Source: Lamellibrachia satsuma
Lineage: Eukaryota; Annelida; Polychaeta; Sabellida; Siboglinidae
Reading direction: 5' to 3'
Length of the DNA: 64,000 nucleotides
NCBI GenBank assembly: GCA_033239005.1
Contig: BSQZ01000009.1
Location: 8,133,252-8,197,251, forward strand
Shown: piece after piece, positions 53,366 through 64,000 of the stretch
Layout: the number at the start of each line of letters is the position of its first letter
How positions within the stretch are numbered: position 1 is the first letter of the stretch
Program-made: the position numbers and the translations under genes
Notes under the pieces: model-generated
What the model saw: the letters and a program-made list of their open reading frames with translations, nothing else
What the model was told of the DNA's origin: nothing
Databases searched by the model: none

Positions 53366-53966
53366 ATGCAAATGCAGGAGTGAAATGTTCGGTACATTTG
53401 GATTTGAATGCGTACCCCCAACATTTGCACTTGTATACGACCCCTAAACATTACACTTTTTATTTGCTTTGTCCAATCGAATGCATTTCAAATACAGACG
53501 TAATTGTTTGAACGGTTGTTATTGTTAGATTCTGCATATGTATTTCGTTGTGTTACTGCACAACTTATGTTACTATTATATTACTGTGGTAAAACAAATA
53601 ATGTGTTACTGTAAATGTTGTTGTGTTACTGCACTGCTTATGTTAGTATCATGTTACTGTGTTACTGTAATAAAACAAATAATGTGTTACTGTAAATGTT
53701 GTTGTGTTACTGCACTGGTTATGTTAGTATCATGTAACTTTGTTACTGTAATAAAACTATAACTATAAATCTAAACAAAAAATAATGTGTTTCTGTCAAT
53801 GTTGTTGTTGTTGTTCCAAATATAACACACATTTAATATAAAACAAAACATTTGAAATTGATTCAAATGCATGTACACATTTATACATAACCAACAATTT
53901 GCATTTGCATTTGAATGTGATCCTGGAGAGTAGCATGCGCATTTGATTAAATTGAAACATTTGCAT
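53366..53966. promoter_or_regulatory. Cluster of four POU-type octamers (ATGCAAAT)
   Basis: Exact ATGCAAAT or its complement ATTTGCAT is at 53366-53373, 53897-53904, 53903-53910 and 53959-53966, inside sFRP intron 1. The octamer is the classic POU-domain binding site. Two of the four overlap in a short repeat, so part of the clustering could be repeat-driven. Enhancer function is an inference. Confidence 0.35.
53590..53757. repeat. 78-bp direct repeat, 2 copies
   Basis: 'aataatgtgttactgtaaat' plus 'gttgttgtgttactgcactg' and 'atgttagtatcatgt' occurs twice in tandem. 'gtgttactg' words extend on both sides. Confidence 0.88.
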
Positions 53967-54269
53967 TCAAATGTGTTTAATTTGCGACCAATGTGGCTGT
54001 AAGGTGACGCGTGGCAATGCGTCATGTGTCACATTCCTGCATTACCCCCGGCTCCTGGCGTCGCCTGTGATCTGTCTAGTTGACACATTTCAAAAGCGGT
54101 ATCTTTTACATTACTGAAATGTGAAAAAAACATCCACGCTCGATGCAACAGTTTGTGAATCGTTTGGTGCGGTCTGTCGTGACCTTTTCGTGGTACCAGG
54201 CCCGGATTTAGGATAATGCCGCTTTTTACGTTAGTCGTTGTGGATTTCTTAGGAGCGCCCCTTAACTGC

Positions 54270-55010
54270 ATTTTCTGACCTTTGTGCGCGCGTTAAACAC
54301 GACGCAGTAGAACATTCCGAGATAGTTTTATTGTTTAAACTGGGATTTCTTCCAGCGCATTCCGAGTCGGCTAGCAATCCACTTATCGCGGGCACAAATT
54401 AATTGAAACCAAATACAATATCTACATTCGTGTCTGGCAATGGCGGAGTCAGTGACGTACAACAGTAGCGGTGATTGTTACAGACCATAATAACGGCGAT
54501 GGATAAAGACAACAATAGGATTTTGTACGGTGATTATGTGCACATTCGTTAGTAGTACATTATTATTGATGCGTTATTTTACAGAGGCTGACAATAGATG
54601 AATGGTACATGGAGTATTAGGTACAATGCCCCTCATTTAGAGTTCCGTCGCTGTACTGGTGAAAACTTAAGAGTGGGTCAGGTTTGGGGCAGTTTCTGGA
54701 AAACCGCATATTGAAAATTTCACGAAAGAGGACACAAATATGCACTGGACACGTGGAATGTACACGGTCAAGAAGAAATATTGGCAAAGTAAAACATTCA
54801 AATTAGCCTGCCTTTACTCAATCATGTTGATAAAATCTATCAGACAACCTCCCTGATTTTGCGTACCTAAACTAAACATTTGCCGGAAAGAATACGTGGT
54901 CGAACAAGCTTCAAAGAAAATGATGCTGAAAAGATCCATAGCGAGGAGTTGATTAAGGAAGCGGTCGACCACAGAAAGTAGATTAGTGTGGTATAATCAT
55001 GCCCACGTTG
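54270..55010. other. Intronic, no feature seen
   Basis: No repeat or exon recognised between the octamer region and exon 1. Confidence 0.4.
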
Positions 55011-55022
55011 TGGTCTGCCTAC

Positions 55023-55316
55023 CTCGCGGATTGTGTCGTGATCGAGCAGGTTCGGCAGTCGCATCTGACTGTAGCCGATGTCGCGACACAGCGTTAGGTT
55101 AGCCGGGATATCGATGCACTTGGGGTTGTTCATGCGGCCCGTCAAGCCCGCCCAGTCCGAGCGCCAGTCCGCCATGTAGTCCCTATCGTAGCCGCGGAAG
55201 TCGGCCGTCGCCGAGTCTACCATCACGGCATCGCCATCGTCGTCGTCGGAGGCCCGGGTCGCGGGCAGGGACGACAGCAGTATGCACAGCCCAATGGTCA
55301 GCAGCCGAAGGACCAT
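55023..55316 (-). CDS. sFRP exon 1: signal peptide and start of the CRD
   Basis: I chose ATG 55316-55314. It has A at -3 and G at +4, and starts a clear signal peptide, MVLRLLTIGLCILLSSLPAT, with likely cleavage after Ala22 (TRA-S). The frame is open further upstream but without another ATG. An acidic stretch DDDDGD (24-29) follows, then a spacer rich in Asp/Tyr/Trp. The CRD begins at Cys67 (KCIDIPANLTLCRDIGYSQM; Cys67 and Cys77) and runs through RLPNLLDHDTIRE, equivalent to the 'C..IP..L.LC..IGY..MR.PNLL.H.T' motif. One N-glycosylation sequon is N73-L-T. It ends with a complete Glu codon before donor 'gtaggc', so the CRD is split by an intron. Confidence 0.93.
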
Positions 55317-55870
55317 CGTGAGTGTCGGCGTTGTCTGGGTGGTTCCCGGGCCGTGGCTGGCCAGTCGTGAGCGGCACACGCGTCCACGGAGGACGGCCTC
55401 TCTACTGTCCTTACCGCGATCCAGTCAGCGTAGAAGCAGAGAAACGCCAGACGCTAAAACAACACTATCCGCAAGACAAACAAACTATCCCGCGAACACC
55501 GACGGCAAAGTCGGGCGGGTCAGACCCGTTGGAAGTCCAGAAATCCCCCTCGCGGTCCGATGATGATTGGAATCGACAGCGACGACGACAACGCAATTAG
55601 TCGGGCGAAGACGACGCGGCAGCAGCAACGGCAGACAGCGAGCTCGCGAGTTCGTCGGTCCTCTTCGATTGAGCGCGCGCGCCAGCCAACCAGCCAGCCA
55701 GCCGCACTATTCTTGGCCGCCTCCCAGCGCGGGCCCGCCCGCGGAGCGCCACCGCTGCGGCCGCCGAAGCCGTACACTTCACGGGCGAGTCGAATGACGA
55801 CGCGTGTCAATCACGCAGCGGGGTTCTGTCAACGTGATTAGCGTCATTAGGCGATTACACGGCTCGTCGG
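55317..55870 (-). promoter_or_regulatory. CpG-rich promoter / 5' UTR block of the sFRP gene
   Basis: This block is conspicuously GC- and CpG-rich compared with its AT-rich surroundings. It lies directly upstream of the sFRP start codon and includes GC-box-like 'cccgcccgcgg' near 55735. I see no TATA box. Transcription start sites cannot be placed from sequence alone. The frames open on both strands here are composition artefacts. Confidence 0.5.
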
Positions 55871-55899
55871 CGACCCTCCTACGACGGAGAACACACGAC

Positions 55900-56380
55900 A
55901 GATCAGTGTTCGCTTTGCCCCCGGCACCACGCTAACTGTTTTCAGTGATGCGGAAAAAAAACAGTGCATCGTTGTCAGAAAGTGGCAGGTGTTTATATAT
56001 CTCGTGTTGCTCACCTGCGGGATTTTTTTCGTACAATTGTATTAATTTATTGTCTGTCATGCTGTTCATCAAATTAACTAAACATTGCCTAATTAACCTT
56101 GTTTATATCCGCGAGCCATTTTACTTCGTTGCCACGTTCCGTATAGTCATCCAGTTCTAAAAGTGTCAATCTAAATGTCGTAGTCCTTAAAACACCCATT
56201 TCGCATTAAAAAAATATGTTTTCGTTTATTAAATTATACGTTACGGGGATGGTTACGCATACTATCCTAAACCAGCAACGGTCCTTTATTGCGTCATTAT
56301 CACGACCGCTTAACAAGTGATCTGGGTAGGCCTGCTGAAACGTTACGAAATTAACATAGTTATCAGACTTGTTGACTCAA
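55900..56380. other. Intergenic, no feature seen
   Basis: AT-rich with no supported gene. Confidence 0.4.
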
Positions 56381-56384
56381 GTCA

Positions 56385-56525
56385 CAGATGCGAGTCCGAC
56401 TCGAGTGGCACATTTTGATTTGACTCGAAACTTGATTTGGACTTGGAGGTCATTGACTTCAGATGTGACTTGCAGGTCATTGATTTGTGACTTGACTTGC
56501 CAATTTGCGACTTGCCAACACGTCT
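56385..56525. repeat. GACTTG-rich degenerate tandem repeat
   Basis: Many 'gacttg', 'gactcg' and 'ttgactt' words. The phrase 'aggtcattgacttcagatgtgact' is followed by 'aggtcattgatttgtgact'. A diverged short-period repeat. Confidence 0.75.
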
Positions 56526-56529
56526 GATA

Positions 56530-57535
56530 GTTATACACAAAAGCTGTAAAGAAATCGACCATATACGAATGCCGTCAGTGTTCAAAAAGTACTTATCCGA
56601 TAGTTTGCTCCATTTGCTGAACCTGACACGCAGTGTGTGGTGGTAACGCCTTACTTAAAATGTTCTACAAACAGTGAATATATGTAAAATGTAATAGAGG
56701 TAGGGGACTATCGAAAGGAATATATGTTCTTCGTCATATAGTTCCCTTTATAAATGGGTGAGGCATATTACTGCACAGCCTAAGTGGCAAATTTTAATAT
56801 CCTCTTTTCATTCTTCGCCCTTACCACACCCCTATTGACGCATTCGTCCCATCTTATCTGTGGTTTGCTCCCTCTTCTGCGGCCTCGCTGTTTTTTAAGT
56901 CTCGGTGGAAGGTCGTTCCGGACTATGTGCCTGCTGTGACGTCACATTTCCTGCGCAATGTCTCGAGACAGACGAAGCGGCCGCCGCGACTGAAAGCGCG
57001 CCATGTATGTGTGCGGTCGATTGGTTGAACTCTGCGTGACTGCTTTTGTTGCGGAAGCTGGCGGTCTCGCCGAGTGCAACTGCAGCAACAACACTGTCTC
57101 GAGAGGTTCGTTTCACGAAGTTAATGAGCTTTTTAAGGTTATCTCTTCATCAAGAGTGAGCCCGTCGCTGAGTTTTTATAATTGTTTTTATATGCTTCAT
57201 CCATTGTCTGCGTTAATGACTGGAAAATTCGTCCACAATAACCATGACATGGGTACAATTTTCGCTATAAAATGTATATAACTATATAAAACATTTGTCC
57301 GCGTCACCGAAACCAATTTTCAGTGAAACCGCGTGATTGTTTTATGATGAAACGAGGTTTATAATGAAAATCACGTATTGCAAACTCTCGGGAACATCAG
57401 CGAAACGTGCCCCTGGTTTTCTATGCGGTGTGAGAAGAATGCCGTGGCGCTGCACAATCACGGAATGTCTCCTCTAATGTTCTCGTCACTTAATCAAACT
57501 GACGCGATACGGCGTGTCACACAGATCGCGACAAC
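56530..57535. other. Intergenic, no gene seen
   Basis: A GC-richer patch at 56880-57080 contains short frames on both strands without recognisable domains. Confidence 0.4.
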
Positions 57536-57544
57536 GCCTGGACA

Positions 57545-57900
57545 ATTAGCCTGACAGGCGGCGATAGGGGAACAGAAGAAGAATGTAAATAGGCTGAATA
57601 CGTGACAGCGAATAAAAAGGACTGGCAATAGACGGAGACGAATGCACAAGTATGTAAGAAAAAGAGAATAAAAAGGCAAAGATTGCGAAACAATGAAAAA
57701 GAACAAAGGGTCTTTGTATTTGAAAACCCGGACAATTTTGGAATAGGAATTTGAGAGCGAAAGCACCAGTAAATATAAAAAAAGTAAAGAAATGGTGGAA
57801 TAAGAAAGGAAAACAATAAAATAGAATGAAAAAGATAGAAAGGAGAACATAACAAGGAGATGCAGAGATAAAAGCAAGAAACACGCAAAATAATCTTTTT
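57545..57900. other. Purine-rich strand-asymmetric tract
   Basis: The plus strand is dominated by A and G for about 350 bp (gaaaaagaacaaag, aaagtaaagaaatgg, aaaaagatagaaaggagaac). The Phe/Leu/Ser-rich minus-strand frames are a by-product. No coding signal. Confidence 0.7.
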
Positions 57901-58320
57901 AAACCTGGGTGGGGAAAACACTGTGATTGCGAAAGATGAATATAAATCCTGTATCGTTAATGTCCACATAATCAGCAGCACACGTACATGCGTAGTTCTG
58001 CCAACGTATTATCCGATTCATCAATAAACAGCTCGTGATTAAAGTGTGTACAACAATGTTCACTGGTTAACTGTTACGGAATTAGATAAAATAATGCAAA
58101 GCTCTAGAAATTCCACCAGTAACCAAATTATCAGAGATCGATATTTTAGAAAAGCGCTGGACGTTCAAGAACTGGAAAGCTGTATTACAGGACATATAGA
58201 TAACTCGATCCAATAATTGGAATATGACAAAGAATGTAGCTATTTGTGTATTGTGATCGTATGCCTAATCGCTGGAAGGGATCTGACAACCTTTGAAAGA
58301 ATAGTACGAGTCTACGGCAT
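57901..58320. other. Intergenic, no feature seen
   Basis: Nothing recognised. Confidence 0.4.
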
Positions 58321-58329
58321 TGAAATGAA

Positions 58330-58625
58330 ATAGGCATACGTTCTGTGGACAGCAAGACATGGTTAACAACAGAACGGCGCAAAGAACAAACATACTTATG
58401 AACGGAGAACGCCTCGAAGAATTAGCATCTTTCAAGTTCCTCGGTTCGACCATCTCGGCTGAGAGTAATGGTCGAGATTCGGGAAATATGAGATAATAAC
58501 AGCATCAACACGACAGCGAAGATACGATTTCTAGGAAGCCTGGTTATATCAGTGCTGTCTTAGGGGCAAATACAAACAGCCGCGTTTGAGATTCAATTCT
58601 TCAGACATGTAGGTCCACGGGCAGT
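58330..58625 (+). pseudogene. Non-LTR retrotransposon RT fragment
   Basis: Plus-strand pieces across frames: 'DSKTWLTTERRKEQTYL', then MNGERLEELASFKFLGSTIS with 'AESNGRDSG', then 'KIRFLGSLVISVLS'. These match the RT segment 'I.G..LE....FKYLG..IS.......EI..RI' followed by 'K..LL.SLV.S.LLYG.ETW'. Stops and frameshifts are present. Confidence 0.78.
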
Positions 58626-58629
58626 TTCT

Positions 58630-59495
58630 AGCATAACCACATTTATTGTACTTAATTTGTACTCCGGTGGAGTGAAGTCACAGTTTAGTCTTTGAAAAAC
58701 TCTGTTTAATCACTATAAACAAATGATCATATTAAATATTATGAAAGATTTTGATGTTTTACAAACTTTTAATATTGTTCAAACGTGTTGTGAGTCAAAA
58801 CCGACAGTTGCTTGTAAAGCACTGATACATAAACACGTATTTCACGAAATCGTTTGCCAGAAATCATATATTTAATCAAAGCTCCTCCATAACGACTATC
58901 TCAGTATCCCTGCCTCAGGAACTATAATGGTGGTCTGAACCCCCCCCCCGTGTTGGACCGGCCGTGATCTGTATCCATCTATCATAGCACGGGGTATTGC
59001 CGAAGGGGTAGTTTCGAATGACGCTGACAACAAACACCCTGCCTTGAAGGCACAGACGTACTTAAGTCGTCATCTCCATCTGGCCACAGGCGTGTCACAC
59101 GACCGAGACCTTCTTATCGGGAGATGGTGTCACAGCGTGTCAGGGCGCCTCAGGCCTCGTCTTAGGCAAGACGCACCACAGCAGTCGTCAAAAAGGAGGT
59201 TATGAGTTAAGACCATGCAGCTTAATCTCTACCAGCACACACATATCTACCCATAGTCACTGTCACGGAGCAGACAGAGGCCTGTGCCAGAAAATGGCAA
59301 TACCTCGTGTGAAGGACACGTAAAGAAGTAAGAAGAGAGATAATTGTGGAACCATCGATATCGTATCTAATGTGATGATCGCCGATCTGTAGACTGTAAA
59401 CTGGTACTGCTTTGGCGGGGTTCCAGTATATAGACTGCAGTGTTAGTCGAACATTGAAATACTTCGACAGTTTAAGTAAATGCCACCTAATACAA
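58630..59495. other. Intergenic, no gene seen
   Basis: Contains a run of nine C at about 58940. No gene or repeat family is recognised. Confidence 0.4.
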
Positions 59496-59510
59496 ACTCT
59501 TCTGAAGAAG

Positions 59511-59622
59511 ACGACGACGAAGGCACGTACCCGTCTGTTGTACCGACGACGACGAAGGCACGTACCCGTCTGTTGTACCGACGACGACGAAGGCACGTAC
59601 CCGTCTGTTGTACCGACTGCGA
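59511..59622. repeat. 35-bp tandem repeat, 3 copies
   Basis: The unit is 'gacgacgacgaaggcacgta' plus 'cccgtctgttgtacc', three virtually identical copies with period 35. Confidence 0.94.
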
Positions 59623-59639
59623 AATAAACTCATGTTTAA

Positions 59640-60300
59640 AAATGATCTGCAACCCAAAAGAGTAATTTGTTGCCATACAAACTTTTTTTGGAAAATGTGT
59701 ACGCCTACGCTAATTTAATGCATCACACACTAGAATCGACTCTGCTGATGACATATACGATTCGCATCTTACTATAACATACATTATATTAAGATGCTAT
59801 TGCCTGGTAATGTTATTATATAATTGTCTGTGTTCATATCGAACGTTTTTTATTATCGCATAGTTTGTCGCTGGTGGTTCCGCCGGCACGCGTTTCCAGA
59901 AATTTAGTAATTGCATAGACTTAACCCAACTGTATATTGTTGTATGACAATAGTTTTTCACAACGACATTACTCGAATGCTCTAGACCAACAATAATATC
60001 TTGTATGCCAGCAGACACCGTCAACAGAATCTCCTTCACACAGAGCATAGGACACAAACCCGACGAAAGTCGTATATGTGTTTACGTGTCGTTGCCAGGC
60101 CTCGTGTACTGTTGACAATTCTGCGACAGTGTTGTTGGTTACACCCAACAATTTGGCACAATCCGTGTCACACCAGGGGCCACGCGAACGAGCGCAAATG
60201 TAGTTGTCACACCAGATCGGATTAACTGCCGTCAGTGTCAACAGTGTCATCAGCCCTGCCTGTCGTTGGATGACTGCTTTTTACATCGTCGTTCCCCGGG
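59640..60300. other. Intergenic, no firm gene
   Basis: A minus-strand frame at 60250-59969 has several Cys and Trp and begins with a hydrophobic stretch (MTLLTLTAVNPIWC). It is short and I cannot connect it to other exons. Confidence 0.35.
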
Positions 60301-60309
60301 GACAACATC

Positions 60310-61545
60310 TCAGTGCAAACGCCCTATAGCTCAGACCACAGTTTAGTACAAACAGTGTTAGTCTCAGACCACAGCTTAGTACAAACGCCCTGTGGCTCAG
60401 AGTCCTCAGACCACAGTTGACTACAAACAGTGTTGGGCTCAGACCACAGTTTAGTACAAATATAGTTGGGCTTAGACCACAGTTTAGTACAAACAGTGTT
60501 GGGCTTAGACCACACTTTAGTACAAACACTGCTCGACTCAGACCACAGCTAGTACAAACAGTGTTGGGCTTAGACCACATTTTAGAGCTAACAGTATTGG
60601 GTTCTGACCACACCTTAATGCAAACACCCTATGGCTCAGACCACATTTTAGTACAAACAGTGATGTGCTCAGACCGCAGCTTATTACAAACAGTTTAGTA
60701 CAAACTCTGTATAGCCCAGACCACATTGTAAGTACACACATAGTAGGGGTCAGACTACAGTTTACTACACAGAGTGTTCGGCCTAGACCACAGCTTAGCA
60801 CAAACAGTGTTTCACTTAGACCACAGTTTAATACACACAGTGTTGGGCCTAGACCATAGCTTAGTACAAACAATGTTGGGCTCTGACCACAGAGCAAACA
60901 GTGTTGGGCTTAGAACATAGTTTAGTACAAACGGTGATGGGCTCAGACCACAGTTGAGCTAAAACAGAGTAGGGCTCAGACCACAGTTTAGTTAAAACAA
61001 CGTTGGGTTCAGACCATAACTTAATACACACAGTTTAGTAAAAAAAAATTATAGCCCAGACCACATTGTAAGTACAAACATAATAGTGTTCAGACTACAG
61101 TTTAGCTTAAAAGTGTGGGGCTCAGACCATAGTTTAGTACAAACAGTGTCGGGCTCAGACCACAGTTTATTTAAAACAGTGTTGGGTTCAGACCATAACT
61201 TAATAGAAACAGTTTAGCACACATTTTTTTATAGCCCAGCCCACATTGTAAGCACAAACATAGTAGGGCTCAGACTACAGTTTAGCTAAACAGTGTGGGG
61301 CTCAGACCATAGTTTAGTACAAACATGTCGGGCTCAGACCACAATTTAGGTAAAGCAGAGTAGGGCTGGGACTACAGTTTAGCTAAAACTGTGCTGGGTT
61401 CAAACCACAGCTTAGCATAAACAGTGCTGGGTTCAAGCCATAGCTTAGCATAAACAGTGTTGGGTGCAGACCACAGCTGATTTCAAGCAGAGTACGGCCA
61501 TAACGTAGTTCTAACAGGGTTCAGACCACAGTTTGGTGCAAACAT
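60310..61545. repeat. Degenerate tandem array, unit about 33-38 bp, about 1.2 kb
   Basis: The unit is approximately 'ctcagaccacagtttagtac' plus 'aaacagtgttggg', with roughly 30-35 copies. Copies differ by substitutions and small indels. A longer unit including 'atagcccagaccacattgta' recurs three times (about 60710, 61050, 61230), so there is a higher-order period. The frames inside (WSEPNTV-type) are artefacts. Confidence 0.92.
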
Positions 61546-62165
61546 CGTAGTGCTCAATCATCGATGTAGTGTGATAAGCGTGTGTAGGCAGTTATGGCGA
61601 TTTGAGCGCACACCTTTCCTTCTCCTTCATCCTTTGACCGGGACGGTCATACGGATGTAGTTTCCACAGAGCCTTCGCCAGCTTTATCTGTCTGTCTGTC
61701 TGTCATGTCAGGATAGGTAGACTATGCTTGGCCATTCTTGTACGTTGTCCAGCCGGTCTGACCTCTGACTGTCCCGTCTTCGCTTACCCTCCACGCAGGG
61801 TGTTTTTGAGATGGTGTCGTGTCGGGCGGTGTTGGCGAAATCAGGAGAGCTTTCGTCGTTTCACCGTTGACAACATGCCTCTTGCTTTCCAACTAGGAGT
61901 CCACTAGCTGTCTCACACCAACCCACAACCAGTTTGGCGCAAAAAGCGAATTGCCCGGAACGCCAGGCTAATTAATTGAATAGGCTAATTGTATGAAACC
62001 GTGTGATATTATGCTGTTACTGTAGCACCGGTGTTTTGAATGTGTTTGATCACAAACTTGTGGTCTGCGTCCGTAATAGCGAGCTCGTGGCAAACCCGGC
62101 TTCTATAAATGAAATAGCCTTTTGGTCATATTTATCTCTGTCTCCAGGTTGATGTGGAAAACATG
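61546..62165. other. Intergenic, no gene seen
   Basis: Includes a short (tctg)n run at 61688-61702. Nothing else is recognised. Confidence 0.45.
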
Positions 62166-64000
62166 TAGGGGAAAGGTGCATAATACGGGCCCCTAATGTA
62201 TGACAGGCCCCTGAGATTGTGTCAAACACGGTACTGTTAGAGGGAAACTAATTAGTACAGTTTCAAAGGACCCACAAGAGGGCACCACATGACTGCGAAG
62301 TGAAAAGACAAGGTTCATAAAAAGATACGGTGAGCGAGAAAAACACGTTAAAATAATACTGTTGTGTTACAGTGCTGACATTTGCGTAAAGTTAGCATAT
62401 GTATGAAGCGTGCTGTATGTAAACAGACGCTCGTTTGTATTACAATTACCAATGTGTATAACATTCGTTCTTCGTGTGCAAAAAATTTTCAAAAAGGCAA
62501 CTATCATGAGAATGTTACTATTCGCCTAAGCTGTTAGGCTACAATTGTTTGCTTTCAATGACGTTGCTGGTAAATACCTAGCGCTGAGTGTGTTTCTTTG
62601 CAGATACATCAGTATGGTATACAAAAGAAAGTCGAACAGGCAAACGTGGTGCGAAATTAACATGACGAAGGCGATTGAAGCTGTGTAAAAAAAAGAAATG
62701 GGATTGAAACGTGCCAGTAAACAAGGTGCCGAGGACGACCCTACGGCGTCGATGCAGACTGAGAGGAGTTGCTAATAAAGCGGCAAAGAAAGGGCTGGAT
62801 GGGTTGAAATGAGTTTTTAACGAAGCCATGGAAAATGAAATACTGTAGCACGTCAAGTTTATGGAGGGAATGTTGTTCGGCTTCACGAGGACACAACTAA
62901 GACGTCTCGCTTTCGAATATGCTGAAGTAAATGTTATTCAAAACACATTTAACGTTGAGAAGAAGGAAGTTGGCGTGCATTGGTTAAATGACTTCATAGC
63001 ACGACACAAGGACGAACTCTCACTGAGAACTCCTGAAGCGACGTCGGCACCACGCGCGCGAGGCTTTAACGCTGTCAGTGTGGGCAAGTTGTTCACTCTT
63101 CTAGAACAGCTACAAACCTTGCACAGCTTTTCCCCTGACAGGATCTACGACCGGCTGGATGCAGTCTGATATTATTGTTAGATGGTGTCAGCATTTCATC
63201 ACTCACGCCAACCCTACAGCTATATGAAGCCTGTCCTGCTCATCCTTGACGGACACAAGACACACACAAGCAACTTACCTTTCATCGAGTTGGCAAACAA
63301 AAGCCACGTGGTTGTGTTATGCCTGCCCCCACATTGCAGCCATCGTCTTCAGCCGCTTGATGTGACGTTCATGAAGCCATTGATGACCTTTTACACCCAA
63401 GAAGTGGAGAACTGGTTGCGCATTCAACCTGGTCGCATATACGACGTACCAAACAGCCGAACTCTTCCGTGTGGGGGGGGGGTGTATGTGCGAGCTGCAA
63501 CGATGGTCACTGCAGTGAATGGCTTCGCGGAGACCGGCATATGGCCAATTAACCGACATGTCTTTAGCAAACATGATTTTGCTGCCGCAGCACCAATGGA
63601 CATCGTGTTGCCACCTTCGGGACAGATCAACAATGCAGTTGCAGATATAACAGATACCATAAACACCTCCAGTCCACACGGGTAGGTAGAAACTGCAACA
63701 ACCAGCCAAGCGGTTGCAACACCAGCCATCACGTGTCTCCTTTACCGAAGGTCAAGTTGATTGCTGCCAGAAAATCATCCAACCGGGGGAAAACGTGCAT
63801 CATAACGAGCAGCCCTTACAAAAAGGAATTGGAAGATAAACAAGCTGCGGCGGCACGGAAGACACACAATACAGTGAGGCCTTCGGACAGGGCAGTTGCA
63901 AGCATTAGTGGCACCCACAAGCTTGCGAAGAAGCGACTCGTGGAGCCGAAGAGCCCCAGCAACGGTGCCAAGGATGTTCCTTGCCTCTATTGTAGGGAAA
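62166..64000 (+). mobile_element. pogo/Tigger-like DNA transposon, truncated by the window edge
   Basis: The transposase remnant at 62614-64000 defines it. A plausible left end is TA (62166-62167) followed by 'ggggaaaggtgcataatacg', since pogo-like elements insert at TA. The right end is outside the window, so the inverted repeat cannot be confirmed. The left boundary is an inference. Confidence 0.55.
62614..64000 (+). pseudogene. pogo/Tigger-like transposase (CENP-B HTH plus DDE), broken
   Basis: The order of parts is intact. First, an N-terminal helix-turn-helix: MVYKRKSNRQTWCEINMTKA, stop, 'KKEMGLKRASKQ', then in another frame 'VPRTTLRRR'. Next, a CENP-B-type domain from about 62790: 'VFNEAMENEIL', FMEGMLFGFTRTQLRRLAFE, 'GVHWLNDFIARHKDELSLRT', 'PEATSAPRARGFN' and 'RIYDRLDAV'. 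Then the DDE domain resumes at about 63176 with 'WCQHFITHANP', 'KPVLLILDGHKTHTSN' and CLPPHCSHRLQPLDVTFMKP. The C-terminal part is a Lys-rich 'SSNRGKTCIITSSPYKKELE' followed by a Cys motif 'DVPCLYCRE' at the window edge. The segment between 'RIYD' and 'WCQHF', including the first catalytic Asp of the usual 'NVDET', is deleted. There are also three or more stops and frameshifts. The product would be inactive. Confidence 0.87.

Larger units (their letters stand above)
50453..55022 (-). other. sFRP intron 1, 4.57 kb, inside the CRD
   Basis: Donor 'gtaggc' (55022-55017) and acceptor CAG (50455-50453). It contains two SINE-A copies in opposite orientations, short tandem arrays and a cluster of ATGCAAAT octamers (53366-53966). 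No additional exon is seen. Confidence 0.85.

Noticed and set aside
55317..55379. Upstream extension of the sFRP frame
   Set aside because: It would need a GTG start (55379). The ATG at 55316 has a good context and begins the signal peptide.
55520..55841. Several overlapping frames upstream of sFRP exon 1
   Set aside because: GC-rich sequence with few stops on either strand; best explained as a CpG-rich promoter/5' UTR.

Overview
This is a window of animal (metazoan) nuclear DNA, most likely from an invertebrate; I cannot name the species. The evidence is GT-AG spliced exons separated by kilobase-scale introns, a secreted frizzled-related protein (sFRP) gene, tRNA-derived SINEs, several non-LTR retrotransposon remnants, hAT and pogo-like DNA transposons, and many micro- and minisatellites. 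There are no bacterial operons, rRNA genes or CRISPR arrays.

The main gene is an sFRP of the SFRP1/2/5 type on the minus strand. I assembled it as four coding exons: 55316-55023, 50452-50191, 26187-26110 and 20445-19919. The phases match at every junction (0, 1, 1) and the product is 386 aa: signal peptide, 10-cysteine Frizzled CRD, linker with CPPC, netrin-like (NTR) domain, and a long Arg/Lys-rich tail. The gene covers about 35.4 kb. Nearly everything between 20.4 and 55.0 kb is therefore intronic, including the 4.7-kb 63-bp minisatellite and a mosaic of segmental duplications (42.7-51.5 kb). A GC/CpG-rich block (about 55.3-55.85 kb) lies at its 5' end.

Left of the sFRP gene (1-19.9 kb): a SINE-rich stretch; a hAT element of about 4.67 kb (3603-8268) with an 8-bp target-site duplication, filled with nested retrotransposons and satellites; an unrecognised GC-rich 383-codon gene on the plus strand (10436-11587) with a downstream AATAAA; then about 8 kb with only short tandem repeats. 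Right of it (55.9-64 kb): mostly non-coding sequence with a retrotransposon fragment, a degenerate 1.2-kb tandem array (60.3-61.55 kb), and a broken pogo/Tigger-like transposase running off the right edge.

Functionally, only the sFRP (an extracellular Wnt modulator) and perhaps the 10.4-kb gene look like host genes. The rest is repeat biology: elements inside elements, transposase sequence turned into minisatellite, and a SINE whose tail abuts an sFRP splice acceptor.
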